From contig JBBTCJ010000027.1 in assembly GCA_038043285.1 (NCBI GenBank), positions 1 to 61,574 of the forward strand: a stretch of DNA of 61,574 nt, read 5' to 3'. Below the pieces are notes generated by a model. That model saw only the letters and a list, made by a program, of their open reading frames with translations. It was not told the origin of the DNA and did no database searches. Made by a program: the position numbers and the translations under genes. This DNA comes from JBBTCJ01 sp038043285 (GTDB lineage: Bacteria > Planctomycetota > Phycisphaerae > UBA1845). Positions 35,694 to 44,210 of this stretch are shown in pieces. The stretch's first letter is position 1, and each line of letters opens with the position of its first letter.

Positions 35694-36081
35694 CCCTGAT
35701 TCCTGTCCTTGTTGTGGTTGGCCGTTTGCCAGTCCGTGAGCCGGGCGCCGGCTCGAGGTTACAGAACGCGCTTCGCTCTCGCTGGGCGCAAGCTCCCGTC
35801 GACGGGTTGGACCCATGTTCGAGATGATACGGTGGTTGCTCTCCTCATCACCTGTTCTTCGTTCCAGCCTCCATCCGGCGTTGCTGGGCGGACCAAGGGT
35901 GGTGTAGATAGAATCGACCGGACGCGCGACAAGTCTTAGAGCATTCCGTCGCATCGAGCAAGCCGTTGGAGTCAGCCCGCGAGACGTGGGCCGCCAGGAG
36001 CCGCGGCTTGGGAGCAAATCCGTCTATGGACGGGAATGCGATCCCGTTGCGGACCACGCGGGATGCCGGAACAATGCGGAC
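35694..36081. other. Divergent intergenic region between purU and a membrane protein
   Basis: About 390 bp. Frames that cross it are N-terminal extensions of the two flanking genes. TTGCTG (35881-35886) and TAGATA (35905-35910), 18 nt apart, could be a weak promoter for the membrane protein; nothing else stands out. Confidence 0.4.
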
Positions 36082-37650
36082 ATGTCCGGCGCAAGCGGCC
36101 ACCTCCATTCCAGCGGCGAGGCGCGAGGCACGCCGCCCTCACCTACGCCGTCCGGTGCCACGAATCCACGCCTTGGCGTTGTTTGGGTTCTGGCGACGCT
36201 CCCCCTTGCGGCGCTGTTCATGCTTTATTCTGCGGACGTTCCCATCGGGCAGCCGTTCTTCTTGATCTATCGCTACTCGCCGTGGAGCGCGGTGCGGGGG
36301 CTGCACGCCGTTCCCGCGGCGGTCGTCGGACTGATCGGCATCTTTGTGCTCTCGCGCGGCCGGCGCGAGTCGGGTCGAGTCGCGGGCTGGGCCATGCTCG
36401 TCGCCGGCGTCACGTACGGCTTTCTGGTTCTCTGGACGTTCTTCGCTCCTCCGAACTATGTTGCGCAGCACAGTTTCAACATGCTTTCTCCGTCGCATGA
36501 AGGCGCGTTCGTGATGGAGGGGCGGAACGTCGCCTCGGTTCGGGATTACGTGACGCGCGACTTTTTCGAGCGTCTGAAGCTCTCTCCCGAACAGATGGCG
36601 GGGCGACGGGTGCTGAGCAATCCGCCCGGCATGACCGTGGCGTCGATCGTCGTGGAGCGATTCGTCGAACAGTCGGGGTGGCTGCGCGCCGCGCTGGTGG
36701 ACTGGTTCGGTCTGTCCGAACTGGACGATGCCGCGCAACGGGCGTCGTTCGCGTCGGCGCTGGCTTTCGCAATTCTGTTGACGCTGCTGTGGGGCGCATC
36801 GCTGCCCGCGGCGTACAGGTGTTGCCGACTCTGGCTTTCGCCCCGGCCGTCGATGGTGGTCGCGTTTGCCTGCGCGTTCAATCCTGCCACGGTGAGCTTC
36901 TCCCCGGGCAAGGATTCCGCACAGGCGTTGACCGGCTTGCTGATCGTGACGACGTGGATGGCGGCGTACGTGCGGAAGAGAAAACTCCTGGGATTCGCCT
37001 CCGGGGTGGTGCTTGCGGCGGCGACGATGATCGGATTGATTCATGTCTGGGTTTTTCTGACCGTTTCCGCGGCGACGTTGTGGGACGCGGCCCGCTCGCG
37101 CGGAGCGTCTTTCTGGATGACGCGATGCGCCCTGCCGTCATTGCTTGGGGCGACGGTTGCGATGGCGGTCGCGCGGGTTGCGCTGGGCTGGAACATCCCG
37201 TTGACGGTGTATCGCGTGGCTCAGCGGTACGGGGAGATTCAGTTGCCGATCATCACAGATCCGCTCTGTTGGACATTGCTTGGTCTCCCCATGTTCCTTC
37301 TGTTTGTCGGGGCCACGCCGTGGGGGCTGAGCGGGGACGGTGCCATCAGCCGAGCGGATCCGACCTCCAAGTTGGGACGACGACTGATGGTCTGCCTCAT
37401 TCTCGTGATGACGTACACGTACTTCTTCGGGAACAACAGCGAGACCCCGAGGCTTTGGATACCGTTCATTCCGATTCTGATCCTGTCGCTTGCCCTGACA
37501 CGCCGATCGTGCCGCGAGGACCATCCCGCTTTCCGGCGGATGATGACCATCCTCCTGTGCCTTCAGTTGCTCTTCACGTTGGCCCACTGGTCGTTGATGG
37601 ACGTGCGGGAGAGCGAGTACCGACTCTCGACCGGAAGGATGTGGAACTGA
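36082..37650 (+). CDS. Polytopic membrane protein, possibly a GT-C-type glycosyltransferase
   Basis: 522 residues from the ATG at 36082; the true start is uncertain because no ribosome-binding site is clear. About ten or eleven hydrophobic helices are spread over the chain, for example WVLATLPLAALFMLYSA, WAMLVAGVTYGFLVLWTFFA and LWIPFIPILILSLALTR. A polar loop (about residues 125-195) with SHEGAFVMEGRN and NPPGM lies between early helices, and the last helices are followed by a short Arg-rich tail. The layout resembles dolichyl-phosphate-mannose-type GT-C transferases, but I see no decisive DD/DE motif. It stands alone between purU and purM. Confidence 0.65.
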   Translation: MSGASGHLHSSGEARGTPPSPTPSGATNPRLGVVWVLATLPLAALFMLYSADVPIGQPFFLIYRYSPWSAVRGLHAVPAAVVGLIGIFVLSRGRRESGRVAGWAMLVAGVTYGFLVLWTFFAPPNYVAQHSFNMLSPSHEGAFVMEGRNVASVRDYVTRDFFERLKLSPEQMAGRRVLSNPPGMTVASIVVERFVEQSGWLRAALVDWFGLSELDDAAQRASFASALAFAILLTLLWGASLPAAYRCCRLWLSPRPSMVVAFACAFNPATVSFSPGKDSAQALTGLLIVTTWMAAYVRKRKLLGFASGVVLAAATMIGLIHVWVFLTVSAATLWDAARSRGASFWMTRCALPSLLGATVAMAVARVALGWNIPLTVYRVAQRYGEIQLPIITDPLCWTLLGLPMFLLFVGATPWGLSGDGAISRADPTSKLGRRLMVCLILVMTYTYFFGNNSETPRLWIPFIPILILSLALTRRSCREDHPAFRRMMTILLCLQLLFTLAHWSLMDVRESEYRLSTGRMWN

Positions 37651-37814
37651 GCACCTTGTGAGAACGTCGGTCGCGGTGGGAGGACCGGTCCGATGTTCGC
37701 TTTGCGCGGTCTGGGCATGGGCGTCAACCCCTCATCGTAGCCGACGGCAAAGATCGACGTTGTCGCTCACGTCATGATCGACCTTCCCTCCTATGTTGAA
37801 CGGGCGGACGGCGT

Positions 37815-37820
37815 TAGAAT
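37815..37820 (+). promoter_or_regulatory. Candidate -10 box for a leaderless purM transcript
   Basis: TAGAAT ends 6 nt before the ATG at 37827, the same spacing as at fusA. The six bases between (TGCGGT) contain no Shine-Dalgarno sequence. A TTGAAC at 37796-37801 is too close (13 nt) to be a standard -35. Confidence 0.4.
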
Positions 37821-37826
37821 TGCGGT

Positions 37827-38915
37827 ATGGGCAAGACGAATCGCAACGGACGAACCACGACGCCCCTGACCTACCGCGACGCGGGCGTCGACGTGGACGC
37901 CAACACCGTCTGGGTTTCGGCCATCAAATCGGCCATGCAAAGCACCTACGGTCCGCGCGTCTTGAAGGACCGGCACGGCGGATTTGCCGGGCTTTTCCGC
38001 CTCGACTACGACGAACAGATTCTCCGCAAGAACTACAAGCGCCCGGTTCTCGTCGGCTGCACCGACGGCGTGGGGACCAAGGTGCTTCTGGCCGTCGAGA
38101 TGAACAAGCTCGACACCATCGGCATCGATCTGGTGGCCATGAACGTTAATGACCTCATTACCTGCGGGGCCGAACCACTGTTTTTCCTTGACTACCTCGC
38201 GGTTCACAAACTCGATCCCCAACATCTCTTGCAGGTGATTTCGGGGGTGGCAGCGGGGTGCCGAGAGGCCGGGTGTGCGTTGCTGGGCGGCGAGACCGCG
38301 GAGATGCCGGACGTCTACAAGCGGGGCGACCTCGACCTTGCGGGCTTCGCCGTGGGTGTGGTCGAGTACGCGCGGAGGGTCGACCCCCGCCGCGTTGAGC
38401 CGGGGGACGTGATCATCGGGTTGCCGTCCAGCGGCGTGCATTCCAACGGGTACACGCTGGTTCGCAAGCTGGTGGCGCGTGCCGGTTGCGCGCTCGACGG
38501 GATATGCGGAGAACTCGGCGAATCGGTCGGTGAGGCGCTGCTGCGGCCGACGCGAATTTACGTCGAGGCCGTCCGCGCGGTGATGAAGCGGTATTCCCGA
38601 AAGCGGGTGGTCAATGGAATGGCCCACATCACTGGCGGCGGGCTGAAGGAGAACATCGCCCGGGTGTTGGCGCCGGACTGCGACGCGATCATCCGCCGGA
38701 CCGCCTGGAAGCCTCCGCCTATTTTTGAGTTCCTTCGTAAGCTCGGAACCACCCGAAGCGAGATGTTCAAGGTGTTCAACATGGGCATCGGTTACGTGTT
38801 CATCGTTCGCCCCTTTTTCGCGACGGCGGTCATGAAAACGCTGCGAAGTGCGGGCGAAAAGCCTCTGCGAATCGGACGCATCGCCCGCGGGCGGCAATGC
38901 GTTCAGATTCGCTGA
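37827..38915 (+). CDS. purM: Phosphoribosylformylglycinamidine cyclo-ligase
   Basis: 362 residues. It makes aminoimidazole ribotide from FGAM with ATP in purine synthesis. The family motifs are clear: TYRDAGVDVDA, GCTDGVGTKVLLA, GIDLVAMNVNDLITCGAEPLF, LLGGETAEMPDVY and LPSSGVHSNGYTLVRKL, then NGMAHITGGGLKENIARVL. It is slightly longer than the usual ~345 residues because of a basic N terminus. No other pur genes adjoin it apart from purU 2 kb away. Confidence 0.96.
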   Translation: MGKTNRNGRTTTPLTYRDAGVDVDANTVWVSAIKSAMQSTYGPRVLKDRHGGFAGLFRLDYDEQILRKNYKRPVLVGCTDGVGTKVLLAVEMNKLDTIGIDLVAMNVNDLITCGAEPLFFLDYLAVHKLDPQHLLQVISGVAAGCREAGCALLGGETAEMPDVYKRGDLDLAGFAVGVVEYARRVDPRRVEPGDVIIGLPSSGVHSNGYTLVRKLVARAGCALDGICGELGESVGEALLRPTRIYVEAVRAVMKRYSRKRVVNGMAHITGGGLKENIARVLAPDCDAIIRRTAWKPPPIFEFLRKLGTTRSEMFKVFNMGIGYVFIVRPFFATAVMKTLRSAGEKPLRIGRIARGRQCVQIR

Positions 38916-38962
38916 GCAGGCAGGAGTCCCCGGTTGGGCATGTGCGGCGAAGATCCATCGAA

Positions 38963-39035
<73 letters not shown>

Positions 39036-39102
39036 GCTGCGTGACGCCGCCGCCCAGGGGCCGGGGGAGAGAGAACGACCGGCCGCCAGCGGCGTGGGGG
39101 TG

Positions 39103-39131
39103 AGGATAGGGACGTCGCAGCGGACGGTCAA
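39103..39131 (-). promoter_or_regulatory. Promoter of tRNA-Phe
   Basis: On the minus strand: -35 TTGACC (39131-39126), 17-nt spacer, -10 TATCCT (39108-39103). The start site would be about 60 nt before the tRNA. Confidence 0.6.
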
Positions 39132-39244
39132 GGCAAGAGCGGAAAGGAGCGGCGTGCGGGAGTGGCGGACGCACGGGGGCCGCATGGCGAGGGCGGCTTG
39201 AAGAGATACGCGGGGCCGACGGAAATGGGTTCGTTTGGTCATTT

Positions 39245-40027
39245 TCATTTTCCTCGGCGGCGGAATTCGGCCAAGGCTTGGTGGATCTGCCGGTCGAGGA
39301 TGGACTCGTAGCGGGCGAGTTTGAAAAGGTCGTCGGCGATGGGGGCGTCACCGACGAGGGCACGGCGGGAAAGGCGGACGGCCTGGTAGCGTTCGGCTTC
39401 GTCTCGCTCCGCCTCGAGGCGGGTAATCTCGCTGCGATGTTGCTCGGCGGCCTGTGCGAGACCGGCGAGGACGAGATCGCGCAGGGCGGGCATGTCGAGG
39501 TTCTTGGCGTCGAGGCACAGGTAGAGGGCGTCTTCGAGGAGCAGGGGTCGAAGCTTGTCGGTGGTGGTTGCGGGGTTGGTCAAGTCGAACTGCTTGAAGT
39601 ATCCGGCGTGTTGCTCGTCCTGGGCGAGGGAGTCCCTGACTTTGGCGAGTCGGCGGTCGATTTTCGCCAAGTCGGCGTCGCCCTGGGGATCGTGTGCGCG
39701 GCGTGATTCGTCGAGAGATCGGCGGAGAAGGCCGACTTCGAAGCGATGTACGCGGCGGAGTCGCCAGTAGGCGGCGGCGATGCGTTCGACGAGTGCGCGC
39801 TCGACCGGGCCGACGGGTTTGAATTGGGCGTCAAGCTCTCGAAGGAGCGCGTTGAAGTCGGACGGATTCTCCGCGCCATCGCCGTCACGAATCACGACGT
39901 CACGGGCGAGGATGTTGTGTTTGACGGCGTTGCGCGAGGATCGCGATTTCCCTTCGGGGGTTCTGGGACCGGTGGACCTTTGGGCGTTGCGACGGTTGGC
40001 GGCGAGTCGTAGGGGTGAACAGAGCAT
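39245..40027 (-). CDS. ANRRNAQRSTGP-type protein of unknown function
   Basis: 260 residues from the ATG at 40027-40025, which has AGGTG upstream. The N terminus reads LAANRRNAQRSTGPRTPEGK and then SRSSRNAVKHNILARDVV, a signature I know from multi-copy hypothetical proteins of planctomycetes and acidobacteria. The remainder is predicted alpha-helical and charged (ERALVERIAAAYWRLRRVHR, then EITRLEAERDEAERYQ), probably coiled coil. No catalytic motif is seen. Its position beside the repeat-flanked assembly gap fits a mobile or repeat-associated gene, but that is inference. Confidence 0.75.
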   Translation of the reverse strand: MLCSPLRLAANRRNAQRSTGPRTPEGKSRSSRNAVKHNILARDVVIRDGDGAENPSDFNALLRELDAQFKPVGPVERALVERIAAAYWRLRRVHRFEVGLLRRSLDESRRAHDPQGDADLAKIDRRLAKVRDSLAQDEQHAGYFKQFDLTNPATTTDKLRPLLLEDALYLCLDAKNLDMPALRDLVLAGLAQAAEQHRSEITRLEAERDEAERYQAVRLSRRALVGDAPIADDLFKLARYESILDRQIHQALAEFRRRGK

Positions 40028-40294
40028 AGGGCACCTGTGCAAAACGGCGAGCGCGGAAACGGACAAGAGTGGACACGGCCTCATGCACGGCACACAAGGA
40101 GTCCCCATAGTAAGAACTTTGCGCGCGCGCGCTGGAAAGGGGGTGGGGAGGGATCAGGCGGTTCTTGAAGGCGGGGAGAGGGGGCGGATTGGATATTTAC
40201 GATTTACGATTGAGGATTGAGGTCGTCCGCTACCCTCGCCGCGCGAGGATAGGGCACCGAGCGCCGAGCAATAACCATGCCTGGTATTCCAACA

Positions 40295-40318
40295 GCCTCT
40301 TACGGTCGCGGATCGGAT
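40295..40318 (+). repeat. Dispersed hairpin-like repeat, copy 1
   Basis: GCCTCTTACGGTCGCGG followed by ATCGGAT. It lacks the CCGCTCC left end but keeps the ACGGTCGCGGATCGGAT core shared with copy 3. Confidence 0.6.
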
Positions 40319-40330
40319 GGGGAAAAGGCA

Positions 40331-40356
40331 CCGCTCCATGCTGTCGCGGTTCTGAT
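40331..40356 (+). repeat. Dispersed hairpin-like repeat, copy 2, adjoining the gap
   Basis: CCGCTCCATGCTGTCGCGG followed by TTCTGAT; the Ns begin at the next base. CCGC and GCGG at the ends of the first 19 bases can pair. Confidence 0.65.
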
Positions 40357-40491
40357 NNNNNNNNNNNNNNNNNNNNNNNNNNNNNNNNNNNNNNNNNNNN
40401 NNNNNNNNNNNNNNNNNNNNNNNNNNNNNNNNNNNNNNNNNNNNNNNNNNNNNNNNACGTCGCTGATCAACGGCAAGGGGTGTCGGAAGGG

Positions 40492-40518
40492 CCGCTCCCT
40501 GACGGTCGCGGATCGGAT
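40492..40518 (+). repeat. Dispersed hairpin-like repeat, copy 3, right of the gap
   Basis: CCGCTCCCTGACGGTCGCGG followed by ATCGGAT. CCGC/GCGG and CC/GG can form an imperfect stem around TGAC. Confidence 0.65.
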
Positions 40519-40537
40519 GGAAGGAAACAAGAGCTGG

Positions 40538-41974
40538 CTATTCGAGGACGAGTTTCGCGGCGGGGGTGAGGGGAGGAATCTGATCGCGCTTGGATGCGAC
40601 GTCGGCGGAGTCAAGGGCGAAGGTGGGGGCGATGTATACGGCGATGTCGGGCTGGCCGTCGGGGCGGCGCGGGACGCGCAGGCCGCTCGATTCGAGCCAG
40701 CGGCAGGCGCGTCGGAGCTGATCGCGTCGGGCGGTTTCGAGGGAGTCGACCCCGGAGGCGTTCTTGATCGGGGAGAACTCCTCAGCGCGATCGACCTCCA
40801 GAAGCAGCGGACTGCGGGCCAGGGGAAGGGCGTCAAAAACGAACATTTCGAGCTTGACGGCGTTGGGGCGGTCGGACTGCACGCGGCAACCGCGCTCGTC
40901 GAGGCAGGGGACGGCCTTGTCGGCGCGGCGGAGCGGGAGTTGGAAGGATCGGCCGGCGACGCGGTCGACGAAGTCCACGGCGAGCAGGTGCATGGCGAGG
41001 TTGCCAAAGTCGAAGGTCCGCGTTCCGTCGGGATTGCGGACTTTGGCGAGTCCTTCGGGGAAATCGGAGTATTCAACGACGACGAGCTTCCCGTCGCGGA
41101 GGCAGAGGTTGCCGACCTTTTCGAGATCGTCCGCCTTGCGCGCGACCTTGGTGGACATTTCGGAACCGGTGAGGGCGTGCAGACCGACGAAGAGGGGATC
41201 GAACGGTTTGACCAGGGGGTTGTCCACCTGGAAATAAGAGATGATCTCCACACCGCGTTGACGCATGTTGTGGATGGCGCCGCTGGAGACCAAAGCTTTC
41301 AGCGATCCGCCGTGTCCGTCGGGAGCAAGGGCGAGGCTGTCCTTGGATTCCAAAAGAAGCCTGCCGTGGAAGTCGAATGCGGGAAGGGTTCCCTGTTGGA
41401 AGAAGATCACGTCGTGCTTCGGGAGGCCGAAGCAGTGACGTTGCGAGAAAAAGTCCACGGTTGCGGCGTGGTTGGCGGGGCTGGTCATGACGTACCAGGG
41501 GATTGCGGCGGCGTATTTCTGCCGGGCGGCGAGCACGGTTTCGGCGAAGAGTTGGAACAACGTGCGTTGCCCGATGGGCGAGACGACGACGGTACCCTTG
41601 GGACCGTCGTAGCCGAGGCGGGTACCCTGCCCGCCGGCGACGGTGAAGGCGGCGACCTTGCCGGCGGAAAGCAACTCGCGGCCTCGTTGCGCGGCACGGT
41701 TGTCGCGGTTCGACTCGCCGGGCGTGCCTGCGGGCGACATGACCGTGGGAGGAAGCAGGCGAGCCTGCGTCTCCGGCTCGGGAGTGGAGCGAACGAGAGT
41801 GGGCAACACGGGATCAAGAACATCCCATGAGACAGCTTTAATCTGCGAGAGGAGGGAAGCCCGTTGTGCGGGCGGCAATTCAGGCCACCATCGGAGGACG
41901 TGAAGCTGCCCGCGTGGCTCCAGTTGGAGACGAGCGGCTTGCAGGCGCTGATCGAGGTTGGACTCTTGCGGCAT
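40538..41974 (-). CDS. UDP-sugar pyrophosphorylase (UDPGP / UAP1 family)
   Basis: 478 residues. Members form UDP-GlcNAc, UDP-GalNAc or UDP-glucose from UTP and the sugar phosphate. The nucleotide-binding loop VAGGQGTRLG is at residues 112-121 with K126 in GPKGTVVVSP. KHDVIFFQQGTLPAF, LAPDGHGGSLKAL, YFQVDNPLVK and KLEMFVFDALP match the eukaryotic-type UAP1/AGX group rather than bacterial GlmU or GalU. The start ATG has no clear ribosome-binding site. It stands alone, so the sugar cannot be inferred from context. Confidence 0.9.
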   Translation of the reverse strand: MPQESNLDQRLQAARLQLEPRGQLHVLRWWPELPPAQRASLLSQIKAVSWDVLDPVLPTLVRSTPEPETQARLLPPTVMSPAGTPGESNRDNRAAQRGRELLSAGKVAAFTVAGGQGTRLGYDGPKGTVVVSPIGQRTLFQLFAETVLAARQKYAAAIPWYVMTSPANHAATVDFFSQRHCFGLPKHDVIFFQQGTLPAFDFHGRLLLESKDSLALAPDGHGGSLKALVSSGAIHNMRQRGVEIISYFQVDNPLVKPFDPLFVGLHALTGSEMSTKVARKADDLEKVGNLCLRDGKLVVVEYSDFPEGLAKVRNPDGTRTFDFGNLAMHLLAVDFVDRVAGRSFQLPLRRADKAVPCLDERGCRVQSDRPNAVKLEMFVFDALPLARSPLLLEVDRAEEFSPIKNASGVDSLETARRDQLRRACRWLESSGLRVPRRPDGQPDIAVYIAPTFALDSADVASKRDQIPPLTPAAKLVLE

Positions 41975-42202
41975 TCTTGCGGCTCGTGTTCCGAGCGGAG
42001 TTTACCGGAGATTTGGGAGTAGGTGGAATCGCTGGTCGCCCCGAGTCCGCTGGGGCCGCGTGTCGAGGCGGATTGGAGGCGGCGTGGGTCATTGGTTCTT
42101 GGCTGTGTGACGCTGCGATGTGGATTCCGGTGTTTATTCGCACTGGCGGACAAGCGGCCAGTGGAGCGGCGCTGGGGCCGTAGATTTTCGGGCGACAAGT
42201 TC

Positions 42203-42231
42203 TGTAACCTATTGTTTGTGCATAGGTTACA
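42203..42231. promoter_or_regulatory. Perfect inverted repeat, candidate operator
   Basis: TGTAACCTAT (42203-42212) and ATAGGTTACA (42222-42231) are perfect inverted copies with a 9-nt spacer. The site is AT-rich in GC-rich DNA. It overlaps the candidate -35 at 42212 and lies about 145 bp before the gspE start. Confidence 0.5.
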
Positions 42232-42240
42232 AACTCATAT
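42212..42240 (+). promoter_or_regulatory. Candidate promoter of the gspE gene
   Basis: TTGTTT (42212-42217), 17-nt spacer, TCATAT (42235-42240). The -35 lies inside the inverted repeat, as expected if a repressor binds there. Weak -10. Confidence 0.35.
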
Positions 42241-42375
42241 GGTGCGTGAGTCCGCGGCAAGGGGTGGGGTGTATAAGATGGGGACGCAGGGCGCGCCCGG
42301 AGTGCGCGCGATCAGGCCGGCGGCGGGGCGGATGGGGCGAGTGGGAGCGTGCGCGTGGCTCGAGAGGGATCGGCA

Positions 42376-44070
42376 GTGACCATCGCGGAGATTTTGCAAC
42401 AACGGAAAGTGATCACGGCGGCGCAGGCCAAGCAGGCGAAGGCGGCGCGGAAGCCGACCGAACGCATCGAGCATTGCCTGGTGCGGCTGGGGTTCATCAC
42501 GGAGCGGGACTACCTTCAGATTTACAGCGAGCAATTGTCCATCCCGGTGATTGAGCTGAGCGAGGTCAAGATCGACCCGGAGCTGCTGCGCCAGACGCCG
42601 TCGAAGCTGGTGCACCGCGACCGGGTGCTTCCGATTGATCGGCACGACGGGACGATCCGGGTGGCGACGAACAACCCGTTCAACCTGTACGCGTTCGATG
42701 AACTTCGGATGCTGATGGGGGCGAAGATCGAGACGGTTCTGGCGACGGGGGACGAGATTTCGCGGGTCATCAAGGAGCATTTCGGCGTCGGCGGGCACAC
42801 GGTGGAGACGATGATCGGGGAGTCAGGCTCCGGCGGGTTGGAGGTGGTGAGCGGGATCGATCAAGACAACGCCGACCTGATCGAGCAGGCGCAGGAAGCC
42901 ACGGTCGTCAAGCTGGTGAACGAGATTCTGCTGGAGGCGATCCGGGAGCGGGCGAGCGACGTGCACGTTGAGCCGTACGAGAACGATCTGCGGATACGGT
43001 ATCGCATCGACGGCGTGCTGCACATGACCAACGTTCCGCCGGAGATTCGGCGATTTCATGCGGCGATCGTGAGCCGCATCAAGATCCTCTCGAACCTGAA
43101 CATCGCGGAGAAACGTCTTCCGCAGGACGGGGGGTTCAAGATCCGTGCCCAGAACCGGGACATCGACCTCCGCGTGAGCGTCATTCCGACGGCGTTCGGC
43201 GGGGCGGTGGTGATGCGCATCCTGGACAAGCAGTCGGTGCTGCTGTCGCTGGATCAACTGGGACTGATCGACGAGGCGTTGGCGGGGGTGCAGCACGTGG
43301 TCTCGCAGCCGTACGGGATCATTCTGGTCACGGGGCCGACGGGATCGGGAAAGACAACGACGCTCTACGCGGCGCTGAACACGATCCGCTCGGACGCGAT
43401 CAAGATTTTGACCATCGAAGATCCGATCGAGTACTACCTCGAAGGGATTCAACAGGTGCAGATCAAACCGCACGTGGGGTTGACGTTCGCGTCCGGGTTG
43501 CGGTCGTTTTTGCGACACGACCCGGACGTCATCCTGGTGGGCGAGATCCGGGATCTCGAAACGGCGGAGGTGGCGATCAACGCCTCGCTGACGGGGCACC
43601 TGGTGTTCAGCACATTGCACACCAACGACGCGGTGACGGCGACGACGCGGCTGCTGGACATGGGGGTGGAGCCGTTCCTGGTGTCCAGCTCGATCAGCGG
43701 CGTGTTGGCACAACGGTTGGTTCGGCGGATTTGCAAGCACTGCGTCGAGGAGTATGCGGCGGAGGGCGGAGAGCTTCCTTCGGATTTCAAGCCGTTGGCC
43801 GGACAAAAGCTGTTCAAGGGGCGCGGTTGCCGGGAATGCCGCAACAGCGGGTATCGGGGTCGGCTGGGGATCTTCGAACTCCTCATGATTGACGACGAGA
43901 TGCGGGAGATGATCGTGCAACGGCGGTCGGCGACGGACATGCAGACGGCGGCCCGCAAGCGAGGGTTGAAGCTGATGCGCGAAGATGGATGGAACAAGGT
44001 TCTCAAGGGCATGACCACGGTCGAGGAAGTGGTGCGGGTGACCAAGATCGACGTGTCGGCGTTGGCGTAG
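42376..44070 (+). CDS. Type II secretion / type IV pilus assembly ATPase (GspE/PilB family)
   Basis: 564 residues. The N-terminal MshEN-like domain (about 1-150, with CLVRLGFITERDY and IPVIELSEVKIDPEL) precedes the secretion-ATPase core. The Walker A loop GPTGSGKTTT is at about residue 319. ASP/HIS boxes include IEDPIEY, GEIRDLETAEVAINASLTGH and STLHTNDA. A tetracysteine zinc motif (CKHC...CREC, about residues 455-495) is typical of GspE. I chose the GTG at 42376 because GAGAGGGA lies 6 nt upstream. No other secretion or pilus gene is in the window, so which machine it powers is unknown. Confidence 0.93.
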   Translation: MTIAEILQQRKVITAAQAKQAKAARKPTERIEHCLVRLGFITERDYLQIYSEQLSIPVIELSEVKIDPELLRQTPSKLVHRDRVLPIDRHDGTIRVATNNPFNLYAFDELRMLMGAKIETVLATGDEISRVIKEHFGVGGHTVETMIGESGSGGLEVVSGIDQDNADLIEQAQEATVVKLVNEILLEAIRERASDVHVEPYENDLRIRYRIDGVLHMTNVPPEIRRFHAAIVSRIKILSNLNIAEKRLPQDGGFKIRAQNRDIDLRVSVIPTAFGGAVVMRILDKQSVLLSLDQLGLIDEALAGVQHVVSQPYGIILVTGPTGSGKTTTLYAALNTIRSDAIKILTIEDPIEYYLEGIQQVQIKPHVGLTFASGLRSFLRHDPDVILVGEIRDLETAEVAINASLTGHLVFSTLHTNDAVTATTRLLDMGVEPFLVSSSISGVLAQRLVRRICKHCVEEYAAEGGELPSDFKPLAGQKLFKGRGCRECRNSGYRGRLGIFELLMIDDEMREMIVQRRSATDMQTAARKRGLKLMREDGWNKVLKGMTTVEEVVRVTKIDVSALA

Positions 44071-44210
44071 CCCAACCTGTTCGGCGGTGTCTTGACATTC
44101 GAGGGGATGCGGGCGAGCATTTCGGACGACGCGGCGGCGCGGCGGGCGGGAGGAACCGAGACGGACCGACGCGGCCGACGATCGGCTTCCGCATCCGGTT
44201 CACTCGGTCC

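Larger units (their letters stand above)
40028..40537. other. Intergenic region with repeats and a 100-N assembly gap
   Basis: About 500 bp between two minus-strand genes. It holds two repeat copies to the left of the gap (40295-40318 and 40331-40356), Ns at 40357-40456, and one copy to the right (40492-40518). The exact count of 100 Ns is the usual placeholder for a gap of unknown size, so real sequence is missing here. Frames that cross the Ns are not genes. Confidence 0.85.
41975..42375. other. Divergent intergenic region between the UDPGP gene and gspE
   Basis: About 400 bp without a convincing gene. It holds a 10-bp perfect inverted repeat (42203-42231) overlapping a candidate promoter for gspE. 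Confidence 0.6.

Noticed and set aside
40165..41830. Plus-strand frames that run through the 100 Ns
   Set aside because: Their length depends on unknown bases, and they are antisense to the UDP-sugar pyrophosphorylase.
42023..42379. 118-residue plus-strand frame before gspE
   Set aside because: No ribosome-binding site or family feature; it overlaps the inverted repeat and the gspE start.
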